Shown: positions 38,828 through 48,084, counted from the stretch's first letter. The stretch: 64,000 nucleotides of DNA from Polynucleobacter sp. UK-Mo-2m-Kol15 (GCF_018881505.1 NZ_JACVQC010000001.1:1471927-1535926), one strand, 5' to 3'. The notes: generated by a model not told the origin, from the letters alone. Program-made: numbers and translations.

Positions 38828-40330
38828 CTAAACACTTTGGGTCGCTTTCTTTTTAAACTTATCAAAGACTGCGTAGCCTGTTGAAAGCAGAATGAGGGCA
38901 AAAATTGCAACGCCACCTGGTCGCTCTAAGAAATAGAAAATATTACCGGCACTCAATTGCATAGACTTAATCGCTTCAGTCTCAAACATTCCGCCCAACA
39001 ATAAACCGACCACCATTGCTGAAGGTGGGTAATGGTAACGCGCCATGGTCCAGCCAATGACTGAGAAAATGCATAAAGTAATAGCACCGGCTGCATTACC
39101 ATCCGTTGCAAAACAACCAAATACTGAGATTATTAATACCGTTGGTATTAAGAAACGAATTGGTACCTTAACAATCGAACCAGCGAAGTAAATAAATATT
39201 AAGCCAACTGGTATGAGGAATAAGCATTGCGCAATGTTATTTAAAATCAATACGTAAACTAAATCTTTGCTCTTATCAATAAAGCTTGGGCCGACAACAA
39301 TATTGTGCATAGCAAAGGCAGCCAAGATAACGGCAGTAGCACCACCACCCGGAATACCTAATGAAAGTGTGGTGGCCATTGAACCACCTTCACCGCTACT
39401 ATTTCCCGACTCAGCAGCAATAACGCCCTCGATATCGCCTTTTCCGAACTTTTCTGGAGTGCTAGAGCGTCTCTTGGCATCAGAATAAGAAAGCAAATTT
39501 GATACGGAAGCACCTACACCAGGGGCGGCACCAATAATCATTCCGATCACAGTGCCCCGGAGCATCGTCACTTTATATTTAAAGACAGCCATAAAGCCTG
39601 CCATGATCTTCGTTGCACTGAGAGATCTTGCATTTTTATTATCAATAATAAAATTTGCGCTTACCAGACCTAGTAATTGGCTAGAAGCAAGCAGCCCCAT
39701 CAAAGCAGGAATCGGGCCGATTCCATCCAGTAACTCAGGTATGTCTAAGGTTCCTCGAATAAAACCCACAGTATTCATGCCGATGGTGCCTAACAAAACC
39801 CCAAGACCACCAGCAACAAAACCTCTCAGCATCGATGGGCCAGTTAATGAGCCGATCATCAACATACCCCAAAGAGCAATACCAAACATTTCAATGGGGC
39901 CAATCTTGATCACTAGATCTGCAATCGGGACCACTAAAAATAAAAGCACTAAATAAGAAATGATGGAACCAATGACTGAGGCACCAAGAGCTGCACCAAG
40001 TGCTTCGTTATGCATCCCCTTCCGCGCCATTGGATAGCCATCAAAGGTTGTTGCAACTGCGGCAGAAGTACCGGGGATATTGATTAATACCGCTGGAATC
40101 GATCCACCGTACCCCGCCCCTGTATAGACTGAAGTCAAGAAAATAATTGCGGATAAAAAATCCATATACATCGAAATTGGCAAGGTTAATGCCATGGCCA
40201 TGGTGATCGAAACGCCAGGAAGCGCCCCGAAAAATAAACCAATGGCAATACCAGGTACGACCCACAGCCAAGTATCTAATGAACCCGTCATGAGACCGAT
40301 TGCTGCCATTAATGCAGATATATCAAACAT
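38828..40330 (-). CDS. tctA: tripartite tricarboxylate transporter, large membrane subunit
   Basis: A 500-residue TctA with about 11-12 membrane segments. The conserved GALPGVSITMAMALTLPISM (35-54), GAAPGVGASVSNLLSYSDAK (about 273) and SGEGGSMATTLSLGIPGGGA (about 310-330) are the substrate-path loops of the family. Together with TctB and the TctC binding protein it imports a di- or tricarboxylate using an ion gradient. The genes are in the order tctC-tctB-tctA-prpD-like. Confidence 0.95.
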   Translation of the reverse strand: MFDISALMAAIGLMTGSLDTWLWVVPGIAIGLFFGALPGVSITMAMALTLPISMYMDFLSAIIFLTSVYTGAGYGGSIPAVLINIPGTSAAVATTFDGYPMARKGMHNEALGAALGASVIGSIISYLVLLFLVVPIADLVIKIGPIEMFGIALWGMLMIGSLTGPSMLRGFVAGGLGVLLGTIGMNTVGFIRGTLDIPELLDGIGPIPALMGLLASSQLLGLVSANFIIDNKNARSLSATKIMAGFMAVFKYKVTMLRGTVIGMIIGAAPGVGASVSNLLSYSDAKRRSSTPEKFGKGDIEGVIAAESGNSSGEGGSMATTLSLGIPGGGATAVILAAFAMHNIVVGPSFIDKSKDLVYVLILNNIAQCLFLIPVGLIFIYFAGSIVKVPIRFLIPTVLIISVFGCFATDGNAAGAITLCIFSVIGWTMARYHYPPSAMVVGLLLGGMFETEAIKSMQLSAGNIFYFLERPGGVAIFALILLSTGYAVFDKFKKKATQSV

Positions 40331-40368
40331 TTTTTATCTTTTAATGAAGTGCGTGATGGGAAGAAATC

Positions 40369-40836
40369 TTATAGGTACAAAGTGGGCATTGGGAAGCTAA
40401 TGAGCATCTTATAAGCCTTCACCATCAGAAAGGTAGTTGCAATGGCATAAATGCCGACCACCAAGGGGCGTCTTTCACCGCAAATCATGCATACGATCAC
40501 GGAGAAAAATAGAACCCCTACATCAAACCCAACGGTAAACATCACATAAACTAAACCAAACATTGCTAACATCACCCCAACAATTTTGATGAATTCAATC
40601 ATACTTAGGGGTTCGGGCTTTAAATCATCTGGAATAGATTGTGAACGAAAACATTGCGGCAAAATACAAGCAAGGCATACCAAAACAATAGCTGATACTG
40701 GCTGAATGATCAGCAAATTCTCTGGACTTAAAGAAACTGCTCTAGCACTCATCCAGTACCAAGTTACCCAACTAGCAATGACGACTATAAATAATAGATG
40801 GCCATAATCGACATCAAATCTTAATTTTGAATTCAT
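40369..40836 (-). CDS. tctB: tripartite tricarboxylate transporter, small membrane subunit
   Basis: A 155-residue four-segment TctB. Length, the N-terminal RFDVDYGHLLFIVVIASWV and the position between tctC and tctA support the call, which rests mainly on context because TctB sequences are poorly conserved. A 38-base gap separates it from tctA. Confidence 0.85.
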   Translation of the reverse strand: MNSKLRFDVDYGHLLFIVVIASWVTWYWMSARAVSLSPENLLIIQPVSAIVLVCLACILPQCFRSQSIPDDLKPEPLSMIEFIKIVGVMLAMFGLVYVMFTVGFDVGVLFFSVIVCMICGERRPLVVGIYAIATTFLMVKAYKMLISFPMPTLYL

Positions 40837-40867
40837 TTATTTCTTTGCTAAAAATCGTAAAAAACTA

Positions 40868-41884
40868 TTACTTCGCTCGAATGGTATCAAGGTTGATTAA
40901 CAGAACACTTGAGGCATTCAGATAATTCTTTTGTGATTGCTGAGGACCATACCATTCAACTGGCAAAGACTGAGCTTTAGCTATCTTGATGTACTCCGGA
41001 TCCTTAGATGCCTGGGTAATCGCTTTAACCAACGCAGCATACTGCTTCGGATTTTTTGTTTTCATAGTGCTATGCAGAACCCACCCGCGTTGAGAGCCAG
41101 GTACATAGTCGGCTACAAATTTATATTTTTTTCCCAGCTCATCAATGGAGGGTACATTAGGAAAATCTGGACTACGTACTTTATCGAATAAAGCCAATCC
41201 ACGAATGCGTTCCTTAACTGGAAGGAAACCTTCGGCTCCAACTAGACCCACGTCGACGGTTCCACCTAAGACAGCATTACGAGCAGGGCCACCTCCAGTA
41301 AAAGTGACAACGCGAACATTTTTGATATCAATATTGAAGGAATTTAGCAGTAGCGTTAAATTCATGAGGTCAGCTGAAGCAGGCTGAACACCAATGCTGA
41401 CACTCTTCGGGTCTTTCTTCAGCATATTCATGACTTCTTCAAATGACTTAAATTTTGAGTCAGATGCGGTAGCTAGGATGGTGTAATCATTTGATGGCAA
41501 GTTAATAACATCAAAATCCTCTAATTTAAATGGCGCTTTTGTTAAACCAATATTTAAGGGGATGTAATTTACAGATGTTTGCAAGATGGTGTATCCATCA
41601 TCAGGCTGCTGCAAGAAATAGGTATGACCTAATTGGGCACCAGCACCGCCTTTGTTCACAATCTGAATAGGTTGACCAAGATATTTTTGCAAGAATGGAG
41701 CCATTGCACGAGACATACGGTCATTCTGTCCGCCCGTTGCAAAAGGGACTACTACAGTAATAGGCCTTGATGGATAGTTGTCGGCCTGCGCATATGAAAC
41801 ACTAGCAATTGAACTCACAGCCGAAAAAATACAAGCCGCTACAACGCCCTTAATCATGCCACGTTTAGATTGAAATGGATTCAA
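40868..41884 (-). CDS. tctC: Bug/TctC binding protein of the tct transporter
   Basis: A periplasmic Bug protein of about 338 residues with a signal peptide ending near VSYAQA and the hallmark YPSRPITVVVPFATGGQNDR. A TTG at 41884 is preferred as start, because GGAGGTGA (41890-41897) lies exactly five bases before it. An in-frame ATG at 41926 has no site and would put the Shine-Dalgarno inside the gene. It delivers the carboxylate to TctAB. It is divergent from the tartrate/malate dehydrogenase gene at 42152. Confidence 0.9.
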   Translation of the reverse strand: MNPFQSKRGMIKGVVAACIFSAVSSIASVSYAQADNYPSRPITVVVPFATGGQNDRMSRAMAPFLQKYLGQPIQIVNKGGAGAQLGHTYFLQQPDDGYTILQTSVNYIPLNIGLTKAPFKLEDFDVINLPSNDYTILATASDSKFKSFEEVMNMLKKDPKSVSIGVQPASADLMNLTLLLNSFNIDIKNVRVVTFTGGGPARNAVLGGTVDVGLVGAEGFLPVKERIRGLALFDKVRSPDFPNVPSIDELGKKYKFVADYVPGSQRGWVLHSTMKTKNPKQYAALVKAITQASKDPEYIKIAKAQSLPVEWYGPQQSQKNYLNASSVLLINLDTIRAK

Positions 41885-41958
41885 TTTAGTCACCTCCAAA
41901 ATTTTATTATTTTTTAGTTTTAACATCTATTCATTCATTAGATTAGCATGCATCAAGA

Positions 41959-42020
41959 TAGAAACCCTAAACATATTTCACTTAGGATTACTGGGGGTAT
42001 CTTATATCAGTAGAAACCCT
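41959..42020. promoter_or_regulatory. divergent promoter region with a 10-base direct repeat
   Basis: TAGAAACCCT occurs at 41959-41968 and again at 42011-42020, 52 bases apart (about five helical turns). A TTAAAC-GCTT-GTTTAA palindrome lies at 42025-42040. All lie in the 267-base gap between tctC and the dehydrogenase gene. They could bind a shared regulator, but none is encoded next to them. Confidence 0.35.
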
Positions 42021-42151
42021 TATATTAAACGCTTGTTTAAAAAATTAGTGAGATAAAAAAATTCACGCTAATATCCCAAAAGATTTTATTAATCGAGCAA
42101 TCATCTTAGAATGTTAGCCATTCCATCAACCCCTTCTACCCCACAAAAAAA

Positions 42152-43222
42152 ATGAATAAAAAATATCAGATTGCCTCTATTCCTGGAGATGGAATCGGTA
42201 AAGAAGTCATTCCTGAGTGTGAAAAAGTGCTCCATGCCCTTTCAGCCCAAAATAAAAATATTGAATTTAATTTTGAACATTTCGATTGGGGTGGTGATTA
42301 CTACCGCAAACATGGCGTGATGATGCCAGAGGATGGACTTGATCCTTTGCGCTCTAAAGATGCAATTTTGTTTGGGTCAGCCGGGGATCCAAAAATTCCA
42401 GATCATATTACGCTCTGGGGCTTACGTCTCAAAATCTGTCAAGGTTTTGATCAGTATGCCAACGTGCGACCTACCCGCATTTTGCCCGGTATTCAAACGC
42501 CATTACGAAACTGTCAACCCGATCAACTGGATTGGGTAATCGTTCGTGAAAACTCTGAGGGAGAGTACTCCGGCTTAGGTGGTAGAGCCCACCAAGGCCA
42601 TCCCATTGAAGTTGCTTCTGATATGAGCATATTGACACGCGTTGGCGTTGAGCGCGTTCAACGTTACGCTTTTAGGCTTGCGCAATCACGTCCCCGTAAA
42701 CATATTACCGTCATCACTAAATCAAATGCACAGCGCCATGCAATGGTAATGTGGGATGAAATTGCTGTACAGGTTGCAAAAGAATTTCCAGATGTTACTT
42801 GGGATAAAGAATTGGTTGACGCAGCCACTGCACGCATGGTGAATCACCCAGAATCATTAGACACCATTGTCGCCACCAATTTACACGCTGATGTTCTCAG
42901 TGATTTGGCTGCAGCTTTAGCTGGTAGCCTGGGAATTGCACCAACAGGCAATATTGATCCGGAACGTCGCTACCCTTCCATGTTCGAGCCAATTCATGGT
43001 TCTGCATTTGACATTATGGGAAAGGGGCTGGCTAATCCGATCGGCACCTTCTGGTCTGCAGTCATGATGCTGGACTTCTTAGGCGAAAAGGACTTGGGGG
43101 CCAAGTTGATGCAAGCAATTGAGAAGGTAACAGCCAACCCCAAATTACATACTCGTGATTTAGGGGGCACAGCAATGATGAAAGATGTCACAGATGCAGT
43201 CATTGCAGAGATATCAAAATGA
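42152..43222 (+). CDS. tartrate/D-malate dehydrogenase (TtuC/DmlA type)
   Basis: A 356-residue beta-decarboxylating dehydrogenase of the isocitrate/isopropylmalate superfamily. IPGDGIGKEVIPECEKVLHA opens the protein. LRLKICQGFDQYANVRPTR, VIVRENSEGEYSGLGGR and NLHADVLSDLAAALAGSLG carry the substrate and metal residues. DLRKICQGFD-like and SEGEYSGLG forms are typical of tartrate dehydrogenase/D-malate dehydrogenase rather than leuB. No leu genes are adjacent. Its divergence from tctCBA suggests it oxidises an imported hydroxy-dicarboxylate. Confidence 0.88.
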   Translation: MNKKYQIASIPGDGIGKEVIPECEKVLHALSAQNKNIEFNFEHFDWGGDYYRKHGVMMPEDGLDPLRSKDAILFGSAGDPKIPDHITLWGLRLKICQGFDQYANVRPTRILPGIQTPLRNCQPDQLDWVIVRENSEGEYSGLGGRAHQGHPIEVASDMSILTRVGVERVQRYAFRLAQSRPRKHITVITKSNAQRHAMVMWDEIAVQVAKEFPDVTWDKELVDAATARMVNHPESLDTIVATNLHADVLSDLAAALAGSLGIAPTGNIDPERRYPSMFEPIHGSAFDIMGKGLANPIGTFWSAVMMLDFLGEKDLGAKLMQAIEKVTANPKLHTRDLGGTAMMKDVTDAVIAEISK

Positions 43223-43227
43223 GATTG

Positions 43228-43274
43228 CATCAAATATCAAGGGATGCACTCACCCAGTCCCTTGATATTTGATG
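43228..43274. terminator. 17-bp perfect inverted repeat, bidirectional terminator candidate
   Basis: CATCAAATATCAAGGGA (43228-43244) and its exact complement at 43258-43274 form a 17-bp stem with a 13-base loop. It starts five bases after the dehydrogenase stop codon and lies before the convergent lipoprotein gene. No T run follows, so it may stabilise mRNA ends rather than terminate alone. Confidence 0.65.
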
Positions 43275-43377
43275 GCCTTCTTAATATCCCATCTTAAATG
43301 ATGGAATAGTCAAGTGGGCCGACTTGATTTTCTTAGTATTGGCCCCTCAGGGTGTAAGTTTTTGATGAACCCAAACT

Positions 43378-44061
43378 TTAAGGAGCGGTAGATCTTGGAT
43401 CGGCAGAAGTCTCCAACGCTACCCTAACTACTTTTTTAGCCATAGCTACAAATGATTCAACCGAACCACCACCGGTTCTGAAAGACTCTCCTTGAATAGT
43501 TACCAAGCCCTCACCGATTACCTCTTTAGTTTGGCTATCAGTAATCTTGCTCTCAACCAACATTGCTGGAGTCTTGGAATTCACACCACCAGCATATGCA
43601 GCCGCATTCATTGCTAAACCAATTGGCGTGAAATTCCACGGCTGCAAACTGTCAGCAGAACTCTCTGCACCAGTAATACCAACAGAGATACGAGCTACTC
43701 CTGGGCCCGGCTGATTTACGATCCTAATGCTGCCGCGACTGTTCACCGCGCTCACCATTGAGTCTTGCAATGCCAACTTAGCCTGATTAATTGCCTCCGG
43801 AGAAATTTCCTTAGTTGCGTTCTGGTTTAAATAAATTGGATCCAAAATTACTGCCGTGTATGTACCTGGATTTACACCGGCCTTGCGATATCTCCAAATG
43901 CGAGTATCAGCCTCAGAGGTGGCAATGGGAACGAGTACTGAATAGTTTGGTAGAAAGCCAGACTTTGGCATGGGCTGACTTGCAAGTTTTGGGGTGTTGC
44001 TACAAGCTGCCAGCAAAGTAGCTACAGAGATTGCTAACACTAAAGAGCCTAATTTATTCAT
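43378..44061 (-). CDS. DUF3313 lipoprotein
   Basis: A 227-residue lipoprotein with lipobox LLAAC (C20). The SGFLPNYSVLVPI opening after the anchor and the IRIVNQPGPGVARISVGITG region match the DUF3313 family. Function unknown; it is probably anchored in the outer membrane. It sits alone, convergent with the dehydrogenase gene, and is followed upstream by a second small lipoprotein gene on the same strand. Confidence 0.85.
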   Translation of the reverse strand: MNKLGSLVLAISVATLLAACSNTPKLASQPMPKSGFLPNYSVLVPIATSEADTRIWRYRKAGVNPGTYTAVILDPIYLNQNATKEISPEAINQAKLALQDSMVSAVNSRGSIRIVNQPGPGVARISVGITGAESSADSLQPWNFTPIGLAMNAAAYAGGVNSKTPAMLVESKITDSQTKEVIGEGLVTIQGESFRTGGGSVESFVAMAKKVVRVALETSADPRSTAP

Positions 44062-44155
44062 TTGTTATATCCAGTGGGTGGTTTATTTGCAATCTATCTT
44101 AAAGCGAGTTTTATCAAATCATACGCTTAAATACCTAGCTATATTCACTCCAACC

Positions 44156-44503
44156 CTATGGGGCCGGGCAAGGCATCAAGCCACCTGACTTTTGGTGCAA
44201 TTGAGGCCTGCACTCTACTGGTACCAAAATAGGTTTTGAGGCCAATGATGGGCTAGAAGTAGATCCTTGAAGCACGTCAGCCTGAGTTACTTTTGATTGA
44301 GACACATTCAAAGCTGGAATATATTTATAAAATTCCTTATCAGTACCCGGGCATGGCATTAATGCACCAGTTTTAGCATTCATCACTGACTTACATTGGG
44401 GATCAGCCTGTAGCCTTGCCTCGAGCTTATCTGCAGAGCAGGCGCCTAGCAGGACAAGGACGGAGGACAACACGGCAATAGGTAAAGAGTGGACAATATT
44501 CAT
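44156..44503 (-). CDS. small lipoprotein with a duplicated Cys motif
   Basis: A 115-residue lipoprotein with lipobox LLGAC (C22). Two copies of a motif with identical Cys spacing are visible: C37...KTGALMPC51PGT and C98...KSGGLMPC112PAP at the very C-terminus. The pattern C-x13-C inside KxGxLMPCP suggests two small disulfide loops. The ATG at 44503 is used; an in-frame start three codons earlier is possible. I do not recognise the family. Confidence 0.75.
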   Translation of the reverse strand: MNIVHSLPIAVLSSVLVLLGACSADKLEARLQADPQCKSVMNAKTGALMPCPGTDKEFYKYIPALNVSQSKVTQADVLQGSTSSPSLASKPILVPVECRPQLHQKSGGLMPCPAP

Positions 44504-44589
44504 AAAAACCATTCTAGGCCAAACAGGGCTTGATGCATAGTGACAATATAGGGTGTTTATTCAATACGGCATATACAAAGGAGAACAAG

Positions 44590-44967
44590 ATGAATAAAGA
44601 AGCATTTGAGAAAGGCTTAAAAACTCGTCGGGAGGTACTAGGTTCGGATTATGTAGACAACTCTATCAAGAATGCTGATGCATTCAATATGCCCTTGCAG
44701 GAATTAGTTACTGAATATTGCTGGAATGAAATTTGGAACCGTCCTGGTTTAGATCGAAGGACTAGAAGCATTATTAACCTATCAATGATTACAGCGTTAA
44801 ATCGCCCCCATGAGCTCAAGCTTCATGTGAGAGGTGCTATCAACAATGGCTTAAGCAAAGAAGATATTCAGGAAGTATTTTTACAGGCCGCAATTTACTG
44901 TGGAGTGCCGGCAGCAATTGACAGTTTTAGATGTGCCAAGGAAGTCTTTACAGAAATGGGGATTTAA
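44590..44967 (+). CDS. carboxymuconolactone decarboxylase-family protein
   Basis: A 125-residue single AhpD/CMD domain. The start is the ATG at 44590 with AAAGGAG before it. RTRSIINLSMITALNRPHE and LHVRGAINNGLSKEDIQEVF, then QAAIYCGVPAAIDSFR, match gamma-carboxymuconolactone decarboxylase (PcaC) better than the CxxC peroxidase-type AhpD. No other protocatechuate genes are nearby, so the reaction is uncertain. It is the last gene before the tRNA-Arg fragment series begins. Confidence 0.88.
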   Translation: MNKEAFEKGLKTRREVLGSDYVDNSIKNADAFNMPLQELVTEYCWNEIWNRPGLDRRTRSIINLSMITALNRPHELKLHVRGAINNGLSKEDIQEVFLQAAIYCGVPAAIDSFRCAKEVFTEMGI

Positions 44968-44988
44968 AGCTGAGTGACACATCAAGAC

Positions 44989-45033
44989 TGGCCCGCTAAG
45001 CACGATTCGAACGCATAACCCATGTCTTAGAAG
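44989..45033 (-). repeat. tRNA-Arg 3'-half fragment A
   Basis: 35 of 45 bases match the 3' half of tRNA-Arg(TCT) at 61009-61053, from the CCA end through the T arm to the anticodon loop (TGGCC at one end, CTTAGAAG at the other, plus-strand reading). The 5' half is absent. It is the outermost of four same-orientation copies and a candidate relic attachment site. Confidence 0.8.
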
Positions 45034-45087
45034 CTTTAAATAAGTGTAAGAAAACAAAAAATCTTTTAGGCAATAGTGGCGAGTAAC

Positions 45088-45120
45088 AAAAAACCACCCG
45101 AAGGTGGTTTTTGTGTTTTT
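45088..45120. terminator. bidirectional terminator
   Basis: ACCACC-CGAA-GGTGGT has A-runs before and T-runs after on both strands. It is 121 bases after the CMD-family gene and 94 bases before the stop of the convergent monooxygenase-like gene. Confidence 0.88.
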
Positions 45121-45213
45121 TGCTAGCATAAAGTAATTTTTTAGTTCAACGTATTTAAGTTTGCAAATACATTTTGCCAGCCATCCTTAGTTTCCTGATT
45201 TTGTCTTGTTTAA

Positions 45214-45522
45214 TCAGCTTTTGGGATTCATGCGATAGAACACTAACAGATCACTTCTTTCTACGGGTGCCGCAAGATTGGATTGGATGTCAGCTAAAAA
45301 ATCTGCAAAGTCTTTTGTATCTTCAAGGGACGCAGCCTGCTCTGCATTCTCCCAAATTCCGAAGCCTTCAACAATATTCATCGCTTGATTACCCACGATG
45401 ATGACATCATGTAAATCAGGATGGCCTGCCAATACCTCTGTAGCAAACTGATGAAAGCGATCACAAACTTTTTGGAATGAGCCGGGCTTAGCTTGAAGTG
45501 ACATGTGTGCAACGTGTGACAT
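45214..45522 (-). CDS. antibiotic biosynthesis monooxygenase-like (ABM) protein
   Basis: A 102-residue ferredoxin-fold ABM domain. SHVAHMSLQAKPGSFQKVCD and ASLEDTKDFADFLADIQSNL are typical of the family. The ATG at 45522 has AGGGG ten bases before it. Family members are small cofactor-free monooxygenases or heme/quinone-handling proteins; nothing here identifies a substrate. It is the only gene between tRNA-Arg fragments A and B. Confidence 0.75.
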   Translation of the reverse strand: MSHVAHMSLQAKPGSFQKVCDRFHQFATEVLAGHPDLHDVIIVGNQAMNIVEGFGIWENAEQAASLEDTKDFADFLADIQSNLAAPVERSDLLVFYRMNPKS

Positions 45523-45653
45523 TTTATTTCCCCTATATTTGATTTGTGCGGCTAATGATATCAAGCCTAGATGATAGTTTAAATGGATGTTTGCACTAAA
45601 TTAAGGCAGGGGGAAATCAGGTTTTGAATGATTTCATGTGCCAGCCCGACCTT

Positions 45654-45698
45654 TGGCCTTTCTAGCGCGATTCAAAAGTGCGATCTAAGCCTTAGAAG
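45654..45698 (-). repeat. tRNA-Arg 3'-half fragment B
   Basis: 37 of 45 bases match the 3' half of tRNA-Arg(TCT), same orientation as the intact gene, with no 5' half. It marks the left border of an 8.3-kb segment carrying the glutamate transporter, the dioxygenase, the aldehyde dehydrogenase and two Bug proteins. Confidence 0.8.
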
Positions 45699-45809
45699 AA
45701 ATCACAGTTTCTAGCCAATCTATATATTTAGATGGGTTTAAGTATAAAAAATGGGCCTTGTAATAGAAAAGTTGTGCCATAGAACTTGTAGCCAAAACAG
45801 AAACCTAGT

Positions 45810-46544
45810 TCAGTAATCCAATATTTTTGAGAGGAAGTCTTTGGCTCTCGGCGATCTCGCCTCTGGTTTGCCAAAGAAATCCTCCTTGCTACAGTCCTCA
45901 ATGATCTTACCTTGATCCATAAAGATCACACGGTGACTCACCTTCCGAGCAAATCCCATCTCATGGGTGACGCAGCACATCGTCATTCCCTGATTAGCAA
46001 GCTTCACCATGACATCTAGCACCTCACCCACCATCTCAGGATCTAAGGCTGAAGTTGGCTCATCAAATAACATCACAATTGGATCCATGCTCAAGGCTCG
46101 TGCAATTGCTACCCGCTGCTGCTGACCACCTGACAACTGCCCGGGAAACTTATCTTTTTGAGCCATTAGCCCAACACGGTCTAAATACGTGAGGCCGTGC
46201 GTCTTGGCTTCATCTACTGATCTACCCAAGACTTTCATTTGAGCAAGTGTCAGATTCTCAGTAACACTGAGATGCGGGAAAAGCTCAAAGTGTTGAAACA
46301 CCATGCCCACACGTGAACGGAGCCTCGGTAAGTTTGTTTTTGGGTCATGCAGAGCAACTCCATCAACTGTAATCTCACCTGCCTGAAAAGGCTCTAGAGC
46401 ATTAATGGTTTTTATCAAGGTAGATTTGCCAGAGCCGGAAGGCCCACAAATCACCACAACCTCACCCTTTTTTATCGATGTGGAGCAGTCATTTAAGACT
46501 TGGAATGAGCCATACCATTTAGATACGTTTTGAAGTTCAATCAT
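45810..46544 (-). CDS. gltL: amino-acid ABC transporter ATPase
   Basis: A 244-residue ATPase of the polar amino-acid uptake family. Walker A GPSGSGKS (34-41), Q-loop [15 protein letters not shown] signature [15 protein letters not shown] and Walker [13 protein letters not shown] are all present. It is full length, last of four genes (gltI-gltJ-gltK-gltL) for probable glutamate/aspartate import. Confidence 0.95.
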   Translation of the reverse strand: MIELQNVSKWYGSFQVLNDCSTSIKKGEVVVICGPSGSGKSTLIKTINALEPFQAGEITVDGVALHDPKTNLPRLRSRVGMVFQHFELFPHLSVTENLTLAQMKVLGRSVDEAKTHGLTYLDRVGLMAQKDKFPGQLSGGQQQRVAIARALSMDPIVMLFDEPTSALDPEMVGEVLDVMVKLANQGMTMCCVTHEMGFARKVSHRVIFMDQGKIIEDCSKEDFFGKPEARSPRAKDFLSKILDY

Positions 46545-46574
46545 GATGATCTATTTATTTTGCACCTAATGAGA

Positions 46575-47243
46575 TTAGCGAATAATGGCGACTCTAGCTT
46601 GTATCTTACGAACTACTTTAGAAAGCGAAAAACAAATTAAAAAGTAAGTTGCTGCAGCCAAAATATAGGTTTCAATTGGGCGACCATAATTTTTACCAGC
46701 AATCTCAAATCCTTTAAGTAAGTCGTATGCACCAATGGCATAAACCAAAGAGGTATCCTGAAATAAGACAATTGTTTGGGTCATAAAAACGGGAATCATG
46801 TTTCTAAAAGCTTGAGGCAAAACTACAAGGCGCATGTTCTGGCCATACGTCATACCCAAAGCTTCTCCCGCATAGCTTTGCCCCTTTGGTACAGATTGAA
46901 TACCAGCACGAACAATCTCCGAGAAAAATGCTGCCTCAAATGCGATGAAAGTAATCGTCGCCGAGAGATCTGCGCCAATAGGTCTGCCAACCAATATAGG
47001 GATGAGCAAAAAAAACCAGAGAATCACCATCACCAAGGGAATTGACCTCATGGTATTCACATAAAAAGTAGCGGGATATACTAGGACCGGTTTTCCAGAC
47101 AAGCGCATTAAAGCTAAAAATGTCCCAAAGAGAATGCCTCCAACCGTTGCAAAGACAGTCAGCTGAAAACTAAATAACAAGCCCTTCAAAATATAGTTGG
47201 TAAATAACTCCCAATTATAAAAACTCAGATCTAAGCTAAACAT
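46575..47243 (-). CDS. gltK: amino-acid ABC transporter permease (GltK-like)
   Basis: A 222-residue permease with about five membrane segments and the EAA loop RAGIQSVPKGQSYAGEALGM. The N-terminus YNWELFTNYILKGLLFSFQ is of the GltK type. It pairs with the GltJ-like permease encoded 21 bases upstream. Confidence 0.93.
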   Translation of the reverse strand: MFSLDLSFYNWELFTNYILKGLLFSFQLTVFATVGGILFGTFLALMRLSGKPVLVYPATFYVNTMRSIPLVMVILWFFLLIPILVGRPIGADLSATITFIAFEAAFFSEIVRAGIQSVPKGQSYAGEALGMTYGQNMRLVVLPQAFRNMIPVFMTQTIVLFQDTSLVYAIGAYDLLKGFEIAGKNYGRPIETYILAAATYFLICFSLSKVVRKIQARVAIIR

Positions 47244-47263
47244 AAAATCGATCCCATTAAGGC

Positions 47264-48052
47264 CTAGTGAGCCAAGCTTGCATCATTAGAAACAATAAAA
47301 CCTGGAATACGGTTACGTTTTTCAATCAGAGTCATCACTCGATTTACTGCAAAAGCAGAAAGAGCGTACAAGAGAGTCACTGCTAAGTAGATCTCAACGC
47401 CTTTAGATGTTTCTTCCTGTGCCTGCATCGCAAATAAAGTCAGCTCAGGTACAGAAACTGCAAAGGCTACTGAGGAGTTTTTAATGAGATTCATGCTCTC
47501 CGAAGTCAGTGGTGGCATGACAATCCGCAACGCCATCGGCAAGATAACGTAACGGTAACTTTGTGCAGTTGTTAAACCCAATGCAGTTGCAGCATCCGCT
47601 TGTCCGCTGGGGAGCGCCTGAATTCCTGCCCTAACTTGCTCAGCTATACGAGCAGATGTAAAAAATCCAAGAGCAATGCTCACTAAGCAATAGGATGGCA
47701 GAGACTTCAAGGGCAATACAAAAGAAGGAATAACGTGATACCAAAGAAATACTTGAACCAAGAGTGGAATGTTTCTAAATAGCTCCACCCAAGCTGTAGA
47801 AATATGAATTAGCCATCTATTCAGAGACTTGGTCGCTGGCAGAGTACGTAAAGTACCCATAACCGTCCCCAGAATTAAAGCAATCATCAAGCTAAGAGCC
47901 GCTACAGCTAAGGTCCAGCCCCAGGCCTTCATAAGCCAGTCCAAGTAGCTGGGATCACTATTTTGGGCTAAACCAAAAAGTGCGGAGAAGCAGTGATCAA
48001 CCACCTCTCCGTCTAAGGTGTTCTTACAAAAAACACCTAAATCTAAGGACAT
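47264..48052 (-). CDS. gltJ: amino-acid ABC transporter permease (GltJ-like)
   Basis: A 262-residue permease. The N-terminal extension with YLDWLMKAWGWTLAVAALSL is characteristic of GltJ, and the EAA loop RAGIQALPSGQADAATALGL is present. It is the second gene of the transporter operon, 32 bases after the binding-protein gene. Confidence 0.93.
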   Translation of the reverse strand: MSLDLGVFCKNTLDGEVVDHCFSALFGLAQNSDPSYLDWLMKAWGWTLAVAALSLMIALILGTVMGTLRTLPATKSLNRWLIHISTAWVELFRNIPLLVQVFLWYHVIPSFVLPLKSLPSYCLVSIALGFFTSARIAEQVRAGIQALPSGQADAATALGLTTAQSYRYVILPMALRIVMPPLTSESMNLIKNSSVAFAVSVPELTLFAMQAQEETSKGVEIYLAVTLLYALSAFAVNRVMTLIEKRNRIPGFIVSNDASLAH

Positions 48053-48084
48053 AATATTGGCTTATATTTAGTAAGAGCTACCTA

